Position numbers and translations under genes: made by a program
Part shown: positions 1 to 7,285 of the stretch, piece by piece
Numbering within the stretch: the stretch's first letter is position 1
Layout of the letters: each line of letters starts with the position of its first letter
NCBI GenBank assembly: GCA_016702745.1
Contig: JADJDJ010000002.1
Location: forward strand, 186,001-250,000
DNA: 64,000 bases
Reading direction: 5' to 3'
Origin: Chitinophagaceae bacterium
Lineage (GTDB): Bacteria; Bacteroidota; Bacteroidia; Chitinophagales; Chitinophagaceae
The notes under the pieces: generated by a model
Database searches by the model: none
Told to the model about the DNA's origin: nothing
Seen by the model: only the letters and a program-made list of their open reading frames with translations

Positions 1-249
1 ATCCTTCATCTTTACGTCATCCATATTGTGGCAGCTGTTTTCTTTTTTGCCAGGGGACATTCCTTTGCCGAAGCGAAAAATGTTGGGGAACGTTTTCCTT
101 TTATGTATGTAGCTCCGGGAGAAGGAAATGGTTTGCTGGTCGTGTATGCCGTATGGCTGGGAGTTGTTGTACTCCTATATCCGCTTTGTAAAAAATATGA
201 CCAGTATAAATCGGCGCACAAGGAAAAATGGTGGTTGAGTTACATTTAA
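1..249 (+). CDS. C-terminal end of DUF1624 / heparan-alpha-glucosaminide N-acetyltransferase-like membrane protein (5' truncated)
   Basis: The frame is open from base 1 and ends with TAA at 247-249, so only the last 82 residues are present. They show two hydrophobic segments (starting ILHLYVIHIVAAVFFF and LLVVYAVWLGVVVLLYPL) and a charged tail ending in KWWLSYI. From memory, the pattern YPLCxxYxxYKxxHxxKWWLxYx is typical of the C-terminus of Bacteroidota DUF1624 proteins, which are multi-pass inner-membrane proteins related to the lysosomal acetyl-CoA:heparan-alpha-glucosaminide N-acetyltransferase. The bacterial substrate is unknown. An in-frame ATG-like start inside the fragment is not a real start, because the upstream residues already belong to a membrane helix. 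The next gene follows after 26 bases on the same strand. Confidence 0.7.
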   Translation: MLHLYVIHIVAAVFFFARGHSFAEAKNVGERFPFMYVAPGEGNGLLVVYAVWLGVVVLLYPLCKKYDQYKSAHKEKWWLSYI

Positions 250-275
250 TGGCTGCATAAACAGGGAAATAACCG

Positions 276-725
276 ATGAACAAAACAATACTGCTCTTGC
301 CTGCCATGTTTTTTATAACATTATTGCAGGCACAGCAAAAAGCAAGTCCTCAACAGGAGGATATCCGTCAAACCGTGATCAATATGTTTGATGCGTTATC
401 TAACCGGGATTCAGCCGCACTGAAAACCCATTGCACAGCCGACATCAGCCTGTATGAGTATGGCCAGATATGGAATATGGATTCGCTGATATTGAAGGCC
501 ATCACCCAAAACCAATCCACCGGTTTTAAAAGAACCAATCGTTTTGAGTTCATCCGCACCCTTGCAGATAAAAAAACAGGATGGGTCACGTATCGGCTGG
601 AGTCGGTTATCATTAAAGAAGGTAATCCGATCACCTTACAATGGCTGGAAACGGTAGGAGTAGTGAAAGAAAGAAAGAAATGGAAAGTAAAACACCTGCA
701 CTCCACCCTGATTAAACGCAGTTAA
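276..725 (+). CDS. Secreted NTF2-like (SnoaL/DUF4440-type) protein
   Basis: 149 residues. Residues 1-19 form a Sec signal peptide (MNKTILLLP..LLQAQ). The rest has the NTF2-like layout: an N-terminal helix with IRQTVINMFDALSNRDSAALKTHCTADISLYEYG, a central strand region, and a C-terminal WLETVGVVKERKKWKVKHLHST strand pair. This cone-shaped fold is used for many small enzymes and binding proteins, so no reaction can be named. It is probably periplasmic. It follows the DUF1624 fragment by 26 bases and precedes the P1 peptidase by 42 bases on the same strand, so it may be cotranscribed with either. A second NTF2-like gene lies at 56859-57350 but the two share little sequence. Confidence 0.75.
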   Translation: MNKTILLLPAMFFITLLQAQQKASPQQEDIRQTVINMFDALSNRDSAALKTHCTADISLYEYGQIWNMDSLILKAITQNQSTGFKRTNRFEFIRTLADKKTGWVTYRLESVIIKEGNPITLQWLETVGVVKERKKWKVKHLHSTLIKRS

Positions 726-767
726 ACACCCGCAAAAATTCCCATTAGTAATACAATCATAAAACTC

Positions 768-1925
768 ATGAAAAAAATACTGATCCTGTTTCTATTGGCT
801 TCCTTCCAGCTTCCTGCCCTTGCGCAAAAGCCCCGTGCCCGTGATATTGGTATTCCTTTCGAAGGCACACCTGGGAAATTTAATGCCATTACCGATGTAA
901 AAGGCGTTGAAGTAGGTTACAGCACCATCATTAGTGGAACAGGCAAAAACATCAGGGGCAAGGGTCCGGTAAGGACCGGTGTAACCGCCATCCTGCCCAG
1001 AGGGAGACAAAACAATCCGGTGTATGCCAACTGGTATGCATTGAACGGCAATGGGGAGATGACGGGTACCACCTGGATCACGGAGTCCGGTTTTCTGGAA
1101 GGACCGATCATGATCACCAATACCAATAGTGTGGGTGTAGTGAGAGATGCCGTACTGAAATGGTATGTAAAAAAGGGATGGTACAAAGAAGACTTCTGGT
1201 ACACATACCCGGTGGTGGCCGAAACCTATGATGGATTTTTAAATGATATCTATGGCTTTCATGTAAAAGAGGAAAATGCCTGGGAAGCACTGGACAGTGC
1301 TAAAAGCGGACTGATCAAAGAGGGCAATGTTGGGGGAGGTACGGGTATGATGTGTTTAGGCTTCAAAGGTGGTACCGGTACTGCATCCAGGGTGATTAAA
1401 ATAAAAGATTCAACTTATACTGTTGGGGTACTGGTTCAATCCAATTTCGGCGCCAAATCCAATTTTACCATTGCTGGTGTACCGGTTGGAAAGGAATTAA
1501 AAGATACCATGAATTATGAATACAAAGCACCTCCTTCCTATCAGCCCGGCGACGGATCCATCATCGTTGTACTGGCAACAGATGCTCCCTTGCTTCCTCA
1601 CCAGTTAAAAAGAATGGCCGCAAGGATTGCACTGGGGGTGGGAAAAGTGGGCGGCAGGGGTGAGAATGGTTCCGGTGATATTTTCATTGCTTTCTCCACG
1701 GCTAATCCATCGGCCTTTCAAAGAGAAAATTTTACCAGTCTGACAGAATTACCCAATGACATGATCAATCCTTTATTCAATGGTACGGTACAGGCAGTGG
1801 AAGAAGCCATCATCAATGCCATGGTCGCTGCTGAAACAATGGAGGGCATCAATGGTAATAAAGCCTATGAATTGCCGCATAAACTGGTGATAGATGTTCT
1901 GAAAAAATATAACCGCGTGAAATAA
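768..1925 (+). CDS. P1 (S58/DmpA) family N-terminal-nucleophile aminopeptidase
   Basis: 385 residues with a signal peptide ending ALAQ at residue 20, so it is exported to the periplasm or beyond. The body has the DmpA/BapA family landmarks: RARDIGIPFEGTPGKFNAITDVKGVEVGY, the TGVTAILPRG and GNGEMTGTTWI blocks, and the autocleavage region around residues 187-208 (NVGGGTGM then GGTGTASR). Family members cleave themselves just before a Ser nucleophile here, giving alpha and beta chains of an aminopeptidase that can remove D- or beta-amino acids from short peptides. I could not place the scissile bond exactly from memory. Length is normal for the family. A D-aminoacylase is encoded nearby at 5701-7266, which fits use of D-amino-acid peptides, though the two genes are not adjacent. 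Confidence 0.9.
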   Translation: MKKILILFLLASFQLPALAQKPRARDIGIPFEGTPGKFNAITDVKGVEVGYSTIISGTGKNIRGKGPVRTGVTAILPRGRQNNPVYANWYALNGNGEMTGTTWITESGFLEGPIMITNTNSVGVVRDAVLKWYVKKGWYKEDFWYTYPVVAETYDGFLNDIYGFHVKEENAWEALDSAKSGLIKEGNVGGGTGMMCLGFKGGTGTASRVIKIKDSTYTVGVLVQSNFGAKSNFTIAGVPVGKELKDTMNYEYKAPPSYQPGDGSIIVVLATDAPLLPHQLKRMAARIALGVGKVGGRGENGSGDIFIAFSTANPSAFQRENFTSLTELPNDMINPLFNGTVQAVEEAIINAMVAAETMEGINGNKAYELPHKLVIDVLKKYNRVK

Positions 1926-1969
1926 GAAGCGGTAAAATCATTTTAATTTGCAGCTCAAAGCAATTGCTG

Positions 1970-2074
1970 ATGTTTGGTGAAAATCAAAGCTGGACAAACA
2001 GACTACTCCGATTCCTGTTGTATATGGTTGTAGGATTCGGTGCGGCTTTCCTGTACCGGTATCTTAAATCATAG
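1970..2074 (+). CDS. Candidate 34-residue single-pass membrane protein
   Basis: An ATG at 1970 opens a 34-codon frame ending TAG at 2072-2074. The peptide starts MFGENQSWTNRLLRF and continues with one hydrophobic helix (LLRFLLYMVVGFGAAFLY) and a basic end RYLKS. This is the layout of a small N-out or N-in single-pass protein. It lies alone in the 185-base gap between the P1 peptidase and the next gene. No database family is recognised. The frame is too short for statistical support, and I rely on the plausible topology and the empty neighbourhood. Confidence 0.4.
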   Translation: MFGENQSWTNRLLRFLLYMVVGFGAAFLYRYLKS

Positions 2075-2110
2075 TTTTCCAATATCAGCGGATCATTCTA
2101 ATTCAACAAT

Positions 2111-2650
2111 ATGGACCAAACCACACTCGGCATCGGCACCCGCCTCCAGCATACCCAGCATGGACCCGGCGTCATTGTAGGCGTGAAATTCGCCACCTAC
2201 CTGATTGCCTTTATCAATACCGGTATCAAGGAAATTGATAAGACAGATTCCCAGCTGGAAGAGATCATTCCCGAAAATGTATCGGTGGATGTGGAAACAC
2301 AAAGTGAAGCAGAAAAATCACTCTTGAAAATTTTGAGGATGTGGGGTGGCATCACTGAACCGGTTCCTTTGGGCGACCGCTGGATAAAAGGAATGATGCT
2401 CCTGCAACCGGCAGATAACTCCTTAAAGCCAAAAGAAATCCCCATTGAGGATTTCTTTCACAAGATCGTGATGCTCCGCGACCGGCTTCGGGTGCTGGAA
2501 CAAAATATCAACAGCAGCAAAACACTGACCGATGAGGAAAAAGTAAATATCCAGCAATACATCACCCGCTGCTATGGTTCACTCACCACTTTTAATGTAC
2601 TGTTCAGGAATAAGGAACAAAATTTTATTGGAGAGAAAAGCGGAGATTAG
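2111..2650 (+). CDS. Conserved hypothetical protein with an SH3-like N-terminal segment
   Basis: 179 residues, no signal peptide, cytoplasmic. The N-terminal LGIGTRLQHTQHGPGVIVGVKFATYLIAFINTGIKEID resembles the small beta-barrel (SH3/Tudor-like) turn pattern 'H-x-x-x-G-x-G-V-V' found in nucleic-acid-associated proteins. The C-terminal half (residues about 110-179) is helical and charged (RDRLRVLEQNINSSKTLTDEEKVNIQQYITRCYGSLTTFNVLF) and may form a helical hairpin or coiled coil. Function is not recognised. It is convergent with the lipoprotein gene ending at 2661, with 10 bases between the stops. Confidence 0.7.
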   Translation: MDQTTLGIGTRLQHTQHGPGVIVGVKFATYLIAFINTGIKEIDKTDSQLEEIIPENVSVDVETQSEAEKSLLKILRMWGGITEPVPLGDRWIKGMMLLQPADNSLKPKEIPIEDFFHKIVMLRDRLRVLEQNINSSKTLTDEEKVNIQQYITRCYGSLTTFNVLFRNKEQNFIGEKSGD

Positions 2651-2660
2651 TTGAGAAGGC

Positions 2661-3272
2661 TTAGCGGAATTTACCTGAAATGGTATAACAGACCCGGTCA
2701 TTGATCCGGTAAAATATTTCATTATTGATCTTTCGCAGCTGCTTCAGTTTTCGCTTATCGAGTAACCGGCCTTCGGCATCATAATACTGGGGTTGCCGGT
2801 AGAAGTTGAACAGGTAATACTTTCTTTTTTGCATGGGAGGAAAGATGCTGAATTGCCGGACAGGTGCCGAGATAAAAAACAGGTTTTGCTTTTTCCCATC
2901 TATATAATGATCCATTGAATTGATCCAGGTGGAACGCATGGTTCGCATATTTTCAAGAATGCGGGTCACCAGACTGGTATCATACCCATACCGTAGTAAA
3001 GTATCCTGCATGCGTGGCTCAGCCCAGTCAAAATCGTAGATATAACGAACAGTATCTGTTTTTAATTCCAGGGACAGACTGGAAAAATCCAGGTTGCTGA
3101 TCGCTATTGCCAGTGCCTTGTTCTTTGTTGCCTGTCCGTATAGGGTTTCCGTCTCGTGTAATTTTAGCTTGTTTTCCTCGTAGTAACGTACTGGATAAAC
3201 ACGGGAAACGGTGCATGATGCCAACCATAACACAACGACTGGTATTGCAATTATCCTGATAATTTTATTCAT
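2661..3272 (-). CDS. Hypothetical lipoprotein, translationally coupled to the upstream secreted protein
   Basis: 203 residues. Residues 1-20 are a lipoprotein signal with lipobox LASC, so Cys20 should be lipidated. The mature part is polar and rich in aromatic residues and Arg/Lys, with no motif I recognise. The start codon overlaps the end of the upstream gene by 8 bases (3265-3272), which indicates coupled translation and a joint role. The two genes form a clear two-gene operon on the minus strand. The partner looks like a papain-fold protein, so this lipoprotein could be its anchor, inhibitor or substrate-binding partner, which is inference only. Confidence 0.75.
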   Translation of the reverse strand: MNKIIRIIAIPVVVLWLASCTVSRVYPVRYYEENKLKLHETETLYGQATKNKALAIAISNLDFSSLSLELKTDTVRYIYDFDWAEPRMQDTLLRYGYDTSLVTRILENMRTMRSTWINSMDHYIDGKKQNLFFISAPVRQFSIFPPMQKRKYYLFNFYRQPQYYDAEGRLLDKRKLKQLRKINNEIFYRINDRVCYTISGKFR

Positions 3273-4170
3273 CGCTGGTTGTATTATAACTAACCCAGGT
3301 GATTCCGTAGGTAATTTGTTTCAATGACCGGACGCTTACTTCTTTCAGGGTTTTGTAACCCCCATCCCAGTATTTTACGACCCAGTTTCCATTCTGGCCG
3401 GGATAAATCTCCATCAGTACCACATAATGTGTGGGTATCCATTTCTGCAGGCGGTTATGGTTTTTCTTGCGGAATACGCTGTTATTGAGATAGAGATATA
3501 CTTCTCCCTGGGCCAGTTTTTCCTGAAGGAATTCCGGAAGTTTCGGAACAGATGGCCGAATCAGGTCTGATCCTTTTGATTTTAATTGGTACTTACAAAG
3601 TTTCCGCAACATCCGGTTGAACTTAGCCAGATTGGTGGCAGCCCACATGTTATTTTCATCACCAGGCTGATAATTACGGTTAAAAAAATTCAGGTACCCT
3701 TTGAATCGGTGAGCCAGGCTGAGATACCAGGCCTGGTCTGCAGGACAAATATCCAGATCACCCTGGAAGATCATTTTTCCTGCTGCCAGCCTGACTGCTT
3801 CGGGAGGTGCCAACCGGATGTTCCGGTAAAACCCTTCACCTTTCCGGTACAAATCAATCATGCATTGAACATAGCGGACCGGTTCATTTTTCAGGCAGGT
3901 AAAAGATACTGCTCCGAATGCACAGAAACTGGTATTCCTGCCGGTATTCATCTGATAGGGTTGCTCCAGGTTTCTCCTGAGATTCTGCAAAAAATCAGCG
4001 GGCTTGATATTGGGCCAAAAGGTACTGGGAGTTATCGTTCCCAGACTATCGAGAATGGACAGTGCCTTCAGCCTTTCCGGATCATTGATCATACGGCCCG
4101 GCACCCTTTTTTTCTGGGCTTCAGCAAAGAAGGAAATCAATAAACAAATGAAAAGAAAAATACGGCGCAT
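3265..4170 (-). CDS. Secreted protein with candidate papain-like Cys-His-Asp triad
   Basis: 301 residues with a signal peptide ending AEAQ at residue 19. Family not recognised. Three features together suggest a papain-like (C39/NlpC/transglutaminase-type) fold: Cys83 in NTSFCAFGA at the start of a helix, His248 in IPTHYVVLMEI, and Asp269 in VVKYWDGGY. The order Cys-His-Asp and the His and Asp lying on neighbouring predicted strands match that fold. About 165 residues separate Cys and His, which is long but allowed by helical insertions. It is the first gene of a two-gene operon with the lipoprotein at 2661-3272. The catalytic assignment is inference and would need structure prediction. Confidence 0.7.
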   Translation of the reverse strand: MRRIFLFICLLISFFAEAQKKRVPGRMINDPERLKALSILDSLGTITPSTFWPNIKPADFLQNLRRNLEQPYQMNTGRNTSFCAFGAVSFTCLKNEPVRYVQCMIDLYRKGEGFYRNIRLAPPEAVRLAAGKMIFQGDLDICPADQAWYLSLAHRFKGYLNFFNRNYQPGDENNMWAATNLAKFNRMLRKLCKYQLKSKGSDLIRPSVPKLPEFLQEKLAQGEVYLYLNNSVFRKKNHNRLQKWIPTHYVVLMEIYPGQNGNWVVKYWDGGYKTLKEVSVRSLKQITYGITWVSYNTTSDE

Positions 4171-4258
4171 AGCTATGTTTAGCTATTGTAAGGTACAGGA
4201 TTAAACGGGGAAAACAGGCGGTGATTGGTTGACCATTAAACGAGTTGATAAGGCTTTC

Positions 4259-4314
4259 AAAAAAATGAAAAATTGGAAAGCCGGTTATTCCATATCAAAT
4301 AACCAACTTTCCAA
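4259..4314 (-). terminator. Rho-independent terminator downstream of the DUF2892 gene
   Basis: On the minus strand a 17-base stem (arms 4298-4314 and 4273-4289, two G-U pairs, 8-base loop) is followed at once by a T-rich run, TTTTTCATTTTTTT. The G-U pairs exist only in the minus-strand transcript (they are C-A mismatches on plus), so the structure belongs to the 4470-4775 transcript. Confidence 0.75.
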
Positions 4315-4442
4315 TGATCAATTTAACAATCAAGAGCAGCATATAGCAGGCAAAAGAGCAGATTTTAGTTAGATGGCTGGTAAGTTGACAAGTTAACAAG
4401 GGTTCGGGCAACCGGTTTCCAGGATTAGAAACAGGCTTCTCC

Positions 4443-4474
4443 CTCTCAACCCCTCAACCTCTCAACTACTCAAC
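4443..4474. repeat. Four tandem 8-bp units, consensus NNCTCAAC
   Basis: The units CTCTCAAC, CCCTCAAC, CTCTCAAC and TACTCAAC run head to tail. The last unit contains the TGA stop codon of the DUF2892 gene (4470-4472, minus strand), so the array begins inside the gene end and extends into its 3' untranslated region. On the minus strand the unit reads GTTGAGNN. A related string (AAGTTGACAAGTTAACAAGGG) lies at about 4381-4402. Confidence 0.6.
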
Positions 4475-4676
4475 TCTTCTTCGGACATGTATTCATTCCC
4501 ACCAAGGTATATAATGGGCAAAAGCTTACCAGGCTGGTCAGCACAAATACACCACCCAATACTACCAGGATCAGTCCCAGGGTACCGGTAACGGTACCAC
4601 TGAAATAGAGATAAGCAAAAACGGCAGCAATTAATACGCGGATAATACGATCCACATTTCCCATGTTCGGTTTCAT
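4470..4676 (-). CDS. DUF2892 (YgaP-type) small inner-membrane protein
   Basis: 68 residues. MKPNMGNVDRIIRVLIAAVFAYLYF is followed by a second hydrophobic helix (TLGLILVVLGGVFVLTSLVSF), then CPLYTLVGMNTC. This is the DUF2892 signature: a cytoplasmic N-terminus with a NxDRxxR motif and two membrane helices, with CPxY just after the second. The domain is known as the membrane part of YgaP, where it accompanies a rhodanese domain. No rhodanese is present here. Genes of this type are often found beside Crp/Fnr regulators and sulfur or redox genes, and here a Crp/Fnr gene lies upstream on the same strand. A strong terminator follows at 4259-4314. Confidence 0.9.
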   Translation of the reverse strand: MKPNMGNVDRIIRVLIAAVFAYLYFSGTVTGTLGLILVVLGGVFVLTSLVSFCPLYTLVGMNTCPKKS

Positions 4677-4688
4677 GTTCTGTAGGTT

Positions 4689-4775
4689 TTATAATTTAAA
4701 AATGAGTACCAGTGCGGTAACCAGGCCTAAACAAAGCAGGCAAACAATCGCCAGTTTCAGCCATTTACCTGTCAT
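4689..4775 (-). CDS. Candidate 28-residue membrane miniprotein between the Crp/Fnr and DUF2892 genes
   Basis: ATG at 4773-4775, stop TAA at 4689-4691. The product starts MTGKWLKLAIVCLLCLGL and ends TALVLIFKL: a single membrane helix flanked by lysines, with two Cys inside it. It sits 12 bases upstream of the DUF2892 start and 67 bases downstream of the Crp/Fnr stop, all on the same strand. The candidate operator at 4824-4839 lies 48 bases upstream of its start, so it would be the first gene of the regulated unit. The frame is too short for standard gene finders. The composition and position support a real gene, but there is no homology evidence. Confidence 0.5.
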   Translation of the reverse strand: MTGKWLKLAIVCLLCLGLVTALVLIFKL

Positions 4776-4823
4776 GGTACCGTTTTGATGAAGTAAAACT
4801 AACCGCAAACGAGGAGATAGTCC

Positions 4824-4839
4824 GGTGACCCGGGTCACC
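4824..4839. promoter_or_regulatory. Perfect palindrome GGTGACCCGGGTCACC, candidate Crp/Fnr operator
   Basis: The 16-base sequence is fully self-complementary and contains GTGA-N6-TCAC, the core geometry of a Crp-type site. It lies just after the stop of the Crp/Fnr gene and 48 bases before the start of the miniprotein/DUF2892 unit. The regulator keeps the Arg-Glu-x-x-x-Arg recognition residues that read GTGA in E. coli Crp (R183, E184, R188). Confidence 0.6.
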
Positions 4840-4842
4840 AAC

Positions 4843-5472
4843 TCAATTGATTTCTATACCCGCCTCCGTTTGCCTGATCTTGCCCTCCTGTTCCAGCTTC
4901 TTGAGCACGCGGGTCACCACTTCCCTTGCAGTTCCCAGTTCAGCCGCAATCTGTTTATGCCGGATATCCAGTATTTTCTCCCCTTTCAACCGGCTTTTTT
5001 CCTGGAGATATTGATATAAGCGCTGGTCCATGCGGCCAAAGAGAAGGGAATTAATGGTATCCAGCATTTCGGTGTAACGCAGATTGTATTGCCGGAAAAA
5101 AAGATCATTCAATGCCGGAAATTCCCGTATCCATTTATTTATTTTCTCAGCGGGTAATAATAATAACATGGATGCCTCTTCGCTGATGGCAAAGATCCGG
5201 CTGGGCGACTGACTCAGTCCGGCTGAAAATGACATGATACAGCTTTGAGTAGACCCTATATAATAAAGCAGTAATTCTTTTTCTTCCACACGGGTAAAGA
5301 CTTTCACCAATCCCTGCAATACAATGGGGATCATGCGTACATATTGCCCTTCTTTTAATATCTCCATACCGGCTGGAACATCCATAACACTGCCCTCGGT
5401 GGCAATGACCTGAAGGAGTTCCTGGCTGAAGTCGGGTAAAAAGGGTTTTATTTCGGCGAGGTCGAGGGGCAT
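4843..5472 (-). CDS. Crp/Fnr family transcriptional regulator
   Basis: 209 residues. Residues about 10-120 form a cyclic-nucleotide-binding-type beta-roll (VPAGMEILKEGQYVRMIPIVLQGLVKVF). The canonical cAMP phosphate-binding RxS loop is not evident, so the ligand is unknown. A dimerisation helix (about 115-145) leads to a C-terminal winged helix with DIRHKQIAAELGTAREVVTRVLKKLEQEG. The recognition helix matches E. coli Crp (SRETVGRILKMLE) at the three base-reading positions R183, E184 and R188. There is no N-terminal cysteine cluster, so it is not an Fe-S Fnr. In Bacteroidota such regulators commonly control DUF2892/redox genes. The gene is upstream of exactly such a gene with a matching palindrome between them. 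Confidence 0.92.
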   Translation of the reverse strand: MPLDLAEIKPFLPDFSQELLQVIATEGSVMDVPAGMEILKEGQYVRMIPIVLQGLVKVFTRVEEKELLLYYIGSTQSCIMSFSAGLSQSPSRIFAISEEASMLLLLPAEKINKWIREFPALNDLFFRQYNLRYTEMLDTINSLLFGRMDQRLYQYLQEKSRLKGEKILDIRHKQIAAELGTAREVVTRVLKKLEQEGKIRQTEAGIEIN

Positions 5473-5508
5473 GCTGAAAATTAGTGAATAATCTTATAGA
5501 AGCATTGT

Positions 5509-5662
5509 TTAACCGCAAAGACACAAAGACGCAAAGAAACGCAAAGACAATTAATTGTGATTTTTCGAGCTTTGTCACTAAGAAAATACTTTTTTTTGAA
5601 ATCTCCCTTCACTCCCTTGCGTCTTTGTGTCTTTGCCCACAGGGCCCTGCGGGCGGTTAAGC
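5509..5662. repeat. Long inverted repeat (CGCAAAGACACAAAGACGC family) with a nested palindrome
   Basis: The left arm (5509-5547) reads TTAACCGCAAAGACACAAAG and continues with GACGCAAAG units. The right arm (5617-5662) is its reverse complement, interrupted at about 5636-5654 by CCCACAGGGCCCTGCGGG, itself nearly palindromic. The arms flank a 69-base centre rich in A/T. Sequences of the form CTTTGCGTCTTTGTGTCTTTGCGG recur between genes in many Bacteroidota genomes (known to me by recall). The element lies between the Crp/Fnr gene and the D-aminoacylase gene. It explains the open frame upstream of 5701, which is not coding. Confidence 0.65.
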
Positions 5663-5700
5663 ATTTTTCCCAATCTCAATTTTCTTCTCGAAATTGCAGC

Positions 5701-7266
5701 ATGCGCCTCTTACCCCTCTTCCTGTTATTCTCCTTGTTGGCCACCGCCCAGGAACCCTTTGATATCCTTATCAAAAACGGGAAAATCATTGATGGCAGTG
5801 GTAATAACTGGTACTACAGTGATCTCGCCATTAAAAACGGAAAAATCGTACAGATCGCCAGAGATATCAAAGCCGGCACAGCCAGAAAAGTTATTGATGC
5901 CAAGGGACTGATTGTAGCACCGGGATTCATAGATGTACACACCCATCTCGAAGAAGATGAGGCCAAGGATCCCGAAACAAAGAGTTTTATCTACGATGGC
6001 GTCACCACCTGTATCACCGGTAATTGCGGCTCTTCGAATATTGATATCGCCAAATACCTCAACTGGTTGGATTCCCTGAAGCTCTCCATCAATGTGGCCA
6101 CCCTGGTCGGACATAATGATATCCGCAAATCAGTCATGGGTCGTGCTAACCGGGATGCCAGTGCCGATGAAATGAAAAAGATGGAAGCCATCATGCTGAA
6201 AGCAATGCAGGATGGTGCGGTTGGGTTATCCACCGGACTGATCTATATCCCCGGTACTTATACCAAAACACCCGAGATTGTATCGCTCGCAAAAATTGCC
6301 GCTCAATACAATGGCGTTTATGCCACGCATATGCGTGATGAAGGGGACAGCATCACTTATGCTATTGAAGAGGCTATCAGCATTGGCCGTGAAGCAAAGA
6401 TCCCCGTAGAGATCTCGCATTTCAAATGCAGCGGTCAGCATAACTGGGGCCGCAGCAAAGAAACCATCCCCATGGTGGAAGCAGCCAGAAGAGAAGGCAT
6501 TGAAGTAACCATTGATCAGTATCCTTATACTGCCAGCAGCACTTCTATCAGTACTTTATTGCCAGATGATGTGTTAGCCGATGGACAGGATTCCATCCGG
6601 GCCCGTTTACAAAGACCGGGCATCCGCAAACAGGTAACCGATCATATCCTGGCCCGTTTGAAAAAAAGAAAACTGAAACACCTGAGTTATGCGGTGGTCG
6701 CTAATTATTCACCTGACACCTCTTATAACGGCAAGAGCATTGAAGCCATCAACCTGATGAAGGGCAGAAAACACAAAGCCCGTTATGAAGCCGAAACCGT
6801 GATGGACCTGATGATGAACGGGGGTGCCAGTGCGGTTTTCCATGGCATGAGTGAGGAGGATGTGAAAAACATCATGCGTTATCCATTCAATATGTTCGCG
6901 AGCGATGCCAGTATCCGTGTTCTGGGTGCCGGTATGCCGCATCCAAGAGGTTATGGCACCAATGCCCGGGTACTGAGTAAATATGTAAGGGAAGAAAAAG
7001 TGATTTCACTGGAAGAAGCGATCCGCAGAATGACTTCATTGCCTGCGCAGAAATTTCAGTTAAAGGACCGGGGCCTGATCCGGGAAGGAATGACTGCCGA
7101 TATTGTCATTTTCAATGAAAATGAAGTAAAAGATATTTCTACCTTTGAAAAACCCCATGCCTACTCAAAAGGTTTTTATTTTGTGCTGGTCAACGGGGTG
7201 CTGACGGTCAACCAGCAACAGCATACCGGGGCCAGGGCCGGAAAAGCTTTACATCATTCATTCTAA
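5701..7266 (+). CDS. N-acyl-D-amino-acid deacylase (D-aminoacylase), amidohydrolase superfamily
   Basis: 521 residues from ATG 5701. This start gives a signal peptide (MRLLPLFLLFSLLATAQ). An upstream open extension to 5557 runs through the inverted repeat and is rejected. The mature protein starts with the amidohydrolase small beta domain (FDILIKNGKIIDGSG) and then shows the metal site FIDVHTHLEED (His80, His82), the TTCITGNCG block with Cys109, GHNDIRKSVMG, YATHMRDEGD, VEISHFK and the FASDAS aspartate near residue 400. These are the landmarks of D-aminoacylases, which hydrolyse N-acyl-D-amino acids to D-amino acid and carboxylate using zinc. Export suggests use of extracellular or peptidoglycan-derived D-amino acids. 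It is followed by a small hypothetical gene after 19 bases. Confidence 0.92.
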   Translation: MRLLPLFLLFSLLATAQEPFDILIKNGKIIDGSGNNWYYSDLAIKNGKIVQIARDIKAGTARKVIDAKGLIVAPGFIDVHTHLEEDEAKDPETKSFIYDGVTTCITGNCGSSNIDIAKYLNWLDSLKLSINVATLVGHNDIRKSVMGRANRDASADEMKKMEAIMLKAMQDGAVGLSTGLIYIPGTYTKTPEIVSLAKIAAQYNGVYATHMRDEGDSITYAIEEAISIGREAKIPVEISHFKCSGQHNWGRSKETIPMVEAARREGIEVTIDQYPYTASSTSISTLLPDDVLADGQDSIRARLQRPGIRKQVTDHILARLKKRKLKHLSYAVVANYSPDTSYNGKSIEAINLMKGRKHKARYEAETVMDLMMNGGASAVFHGMSEEDVKNIMRYPFNMFASDASIRVLGAGMPHPRGYGTNARVLSKYVREEKVISLEEAIRRMTSLPAQKFQLKDRGLIREGMTADIVIFNENEVKDISTFEKPHAYSKGFYFVLVNGVLTVNQQQHTGARAGKALHHSF

Positions 7267-7285
7267 AACCAAACCATTATACACT

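Noticed and set aside
3586..4143. 185-codon plus-strand open frame
   Set aside because: It is antisense to the secreted papain-like candidate, which has a signal peptide and coupled partner; the plus-strand product has no signal or motif.
4443..4474. Tandem repeat as a CRISPR array
   Set aside because: Units are 8 bases, contiguous, without spacers, and no cas gene is present.
5557..5700. N-terminal extension of the D-aminoacylase
   Set aside because: It runs through the intergenic inverted repeat; the ATG at 5701 gives a proper signal peptide.
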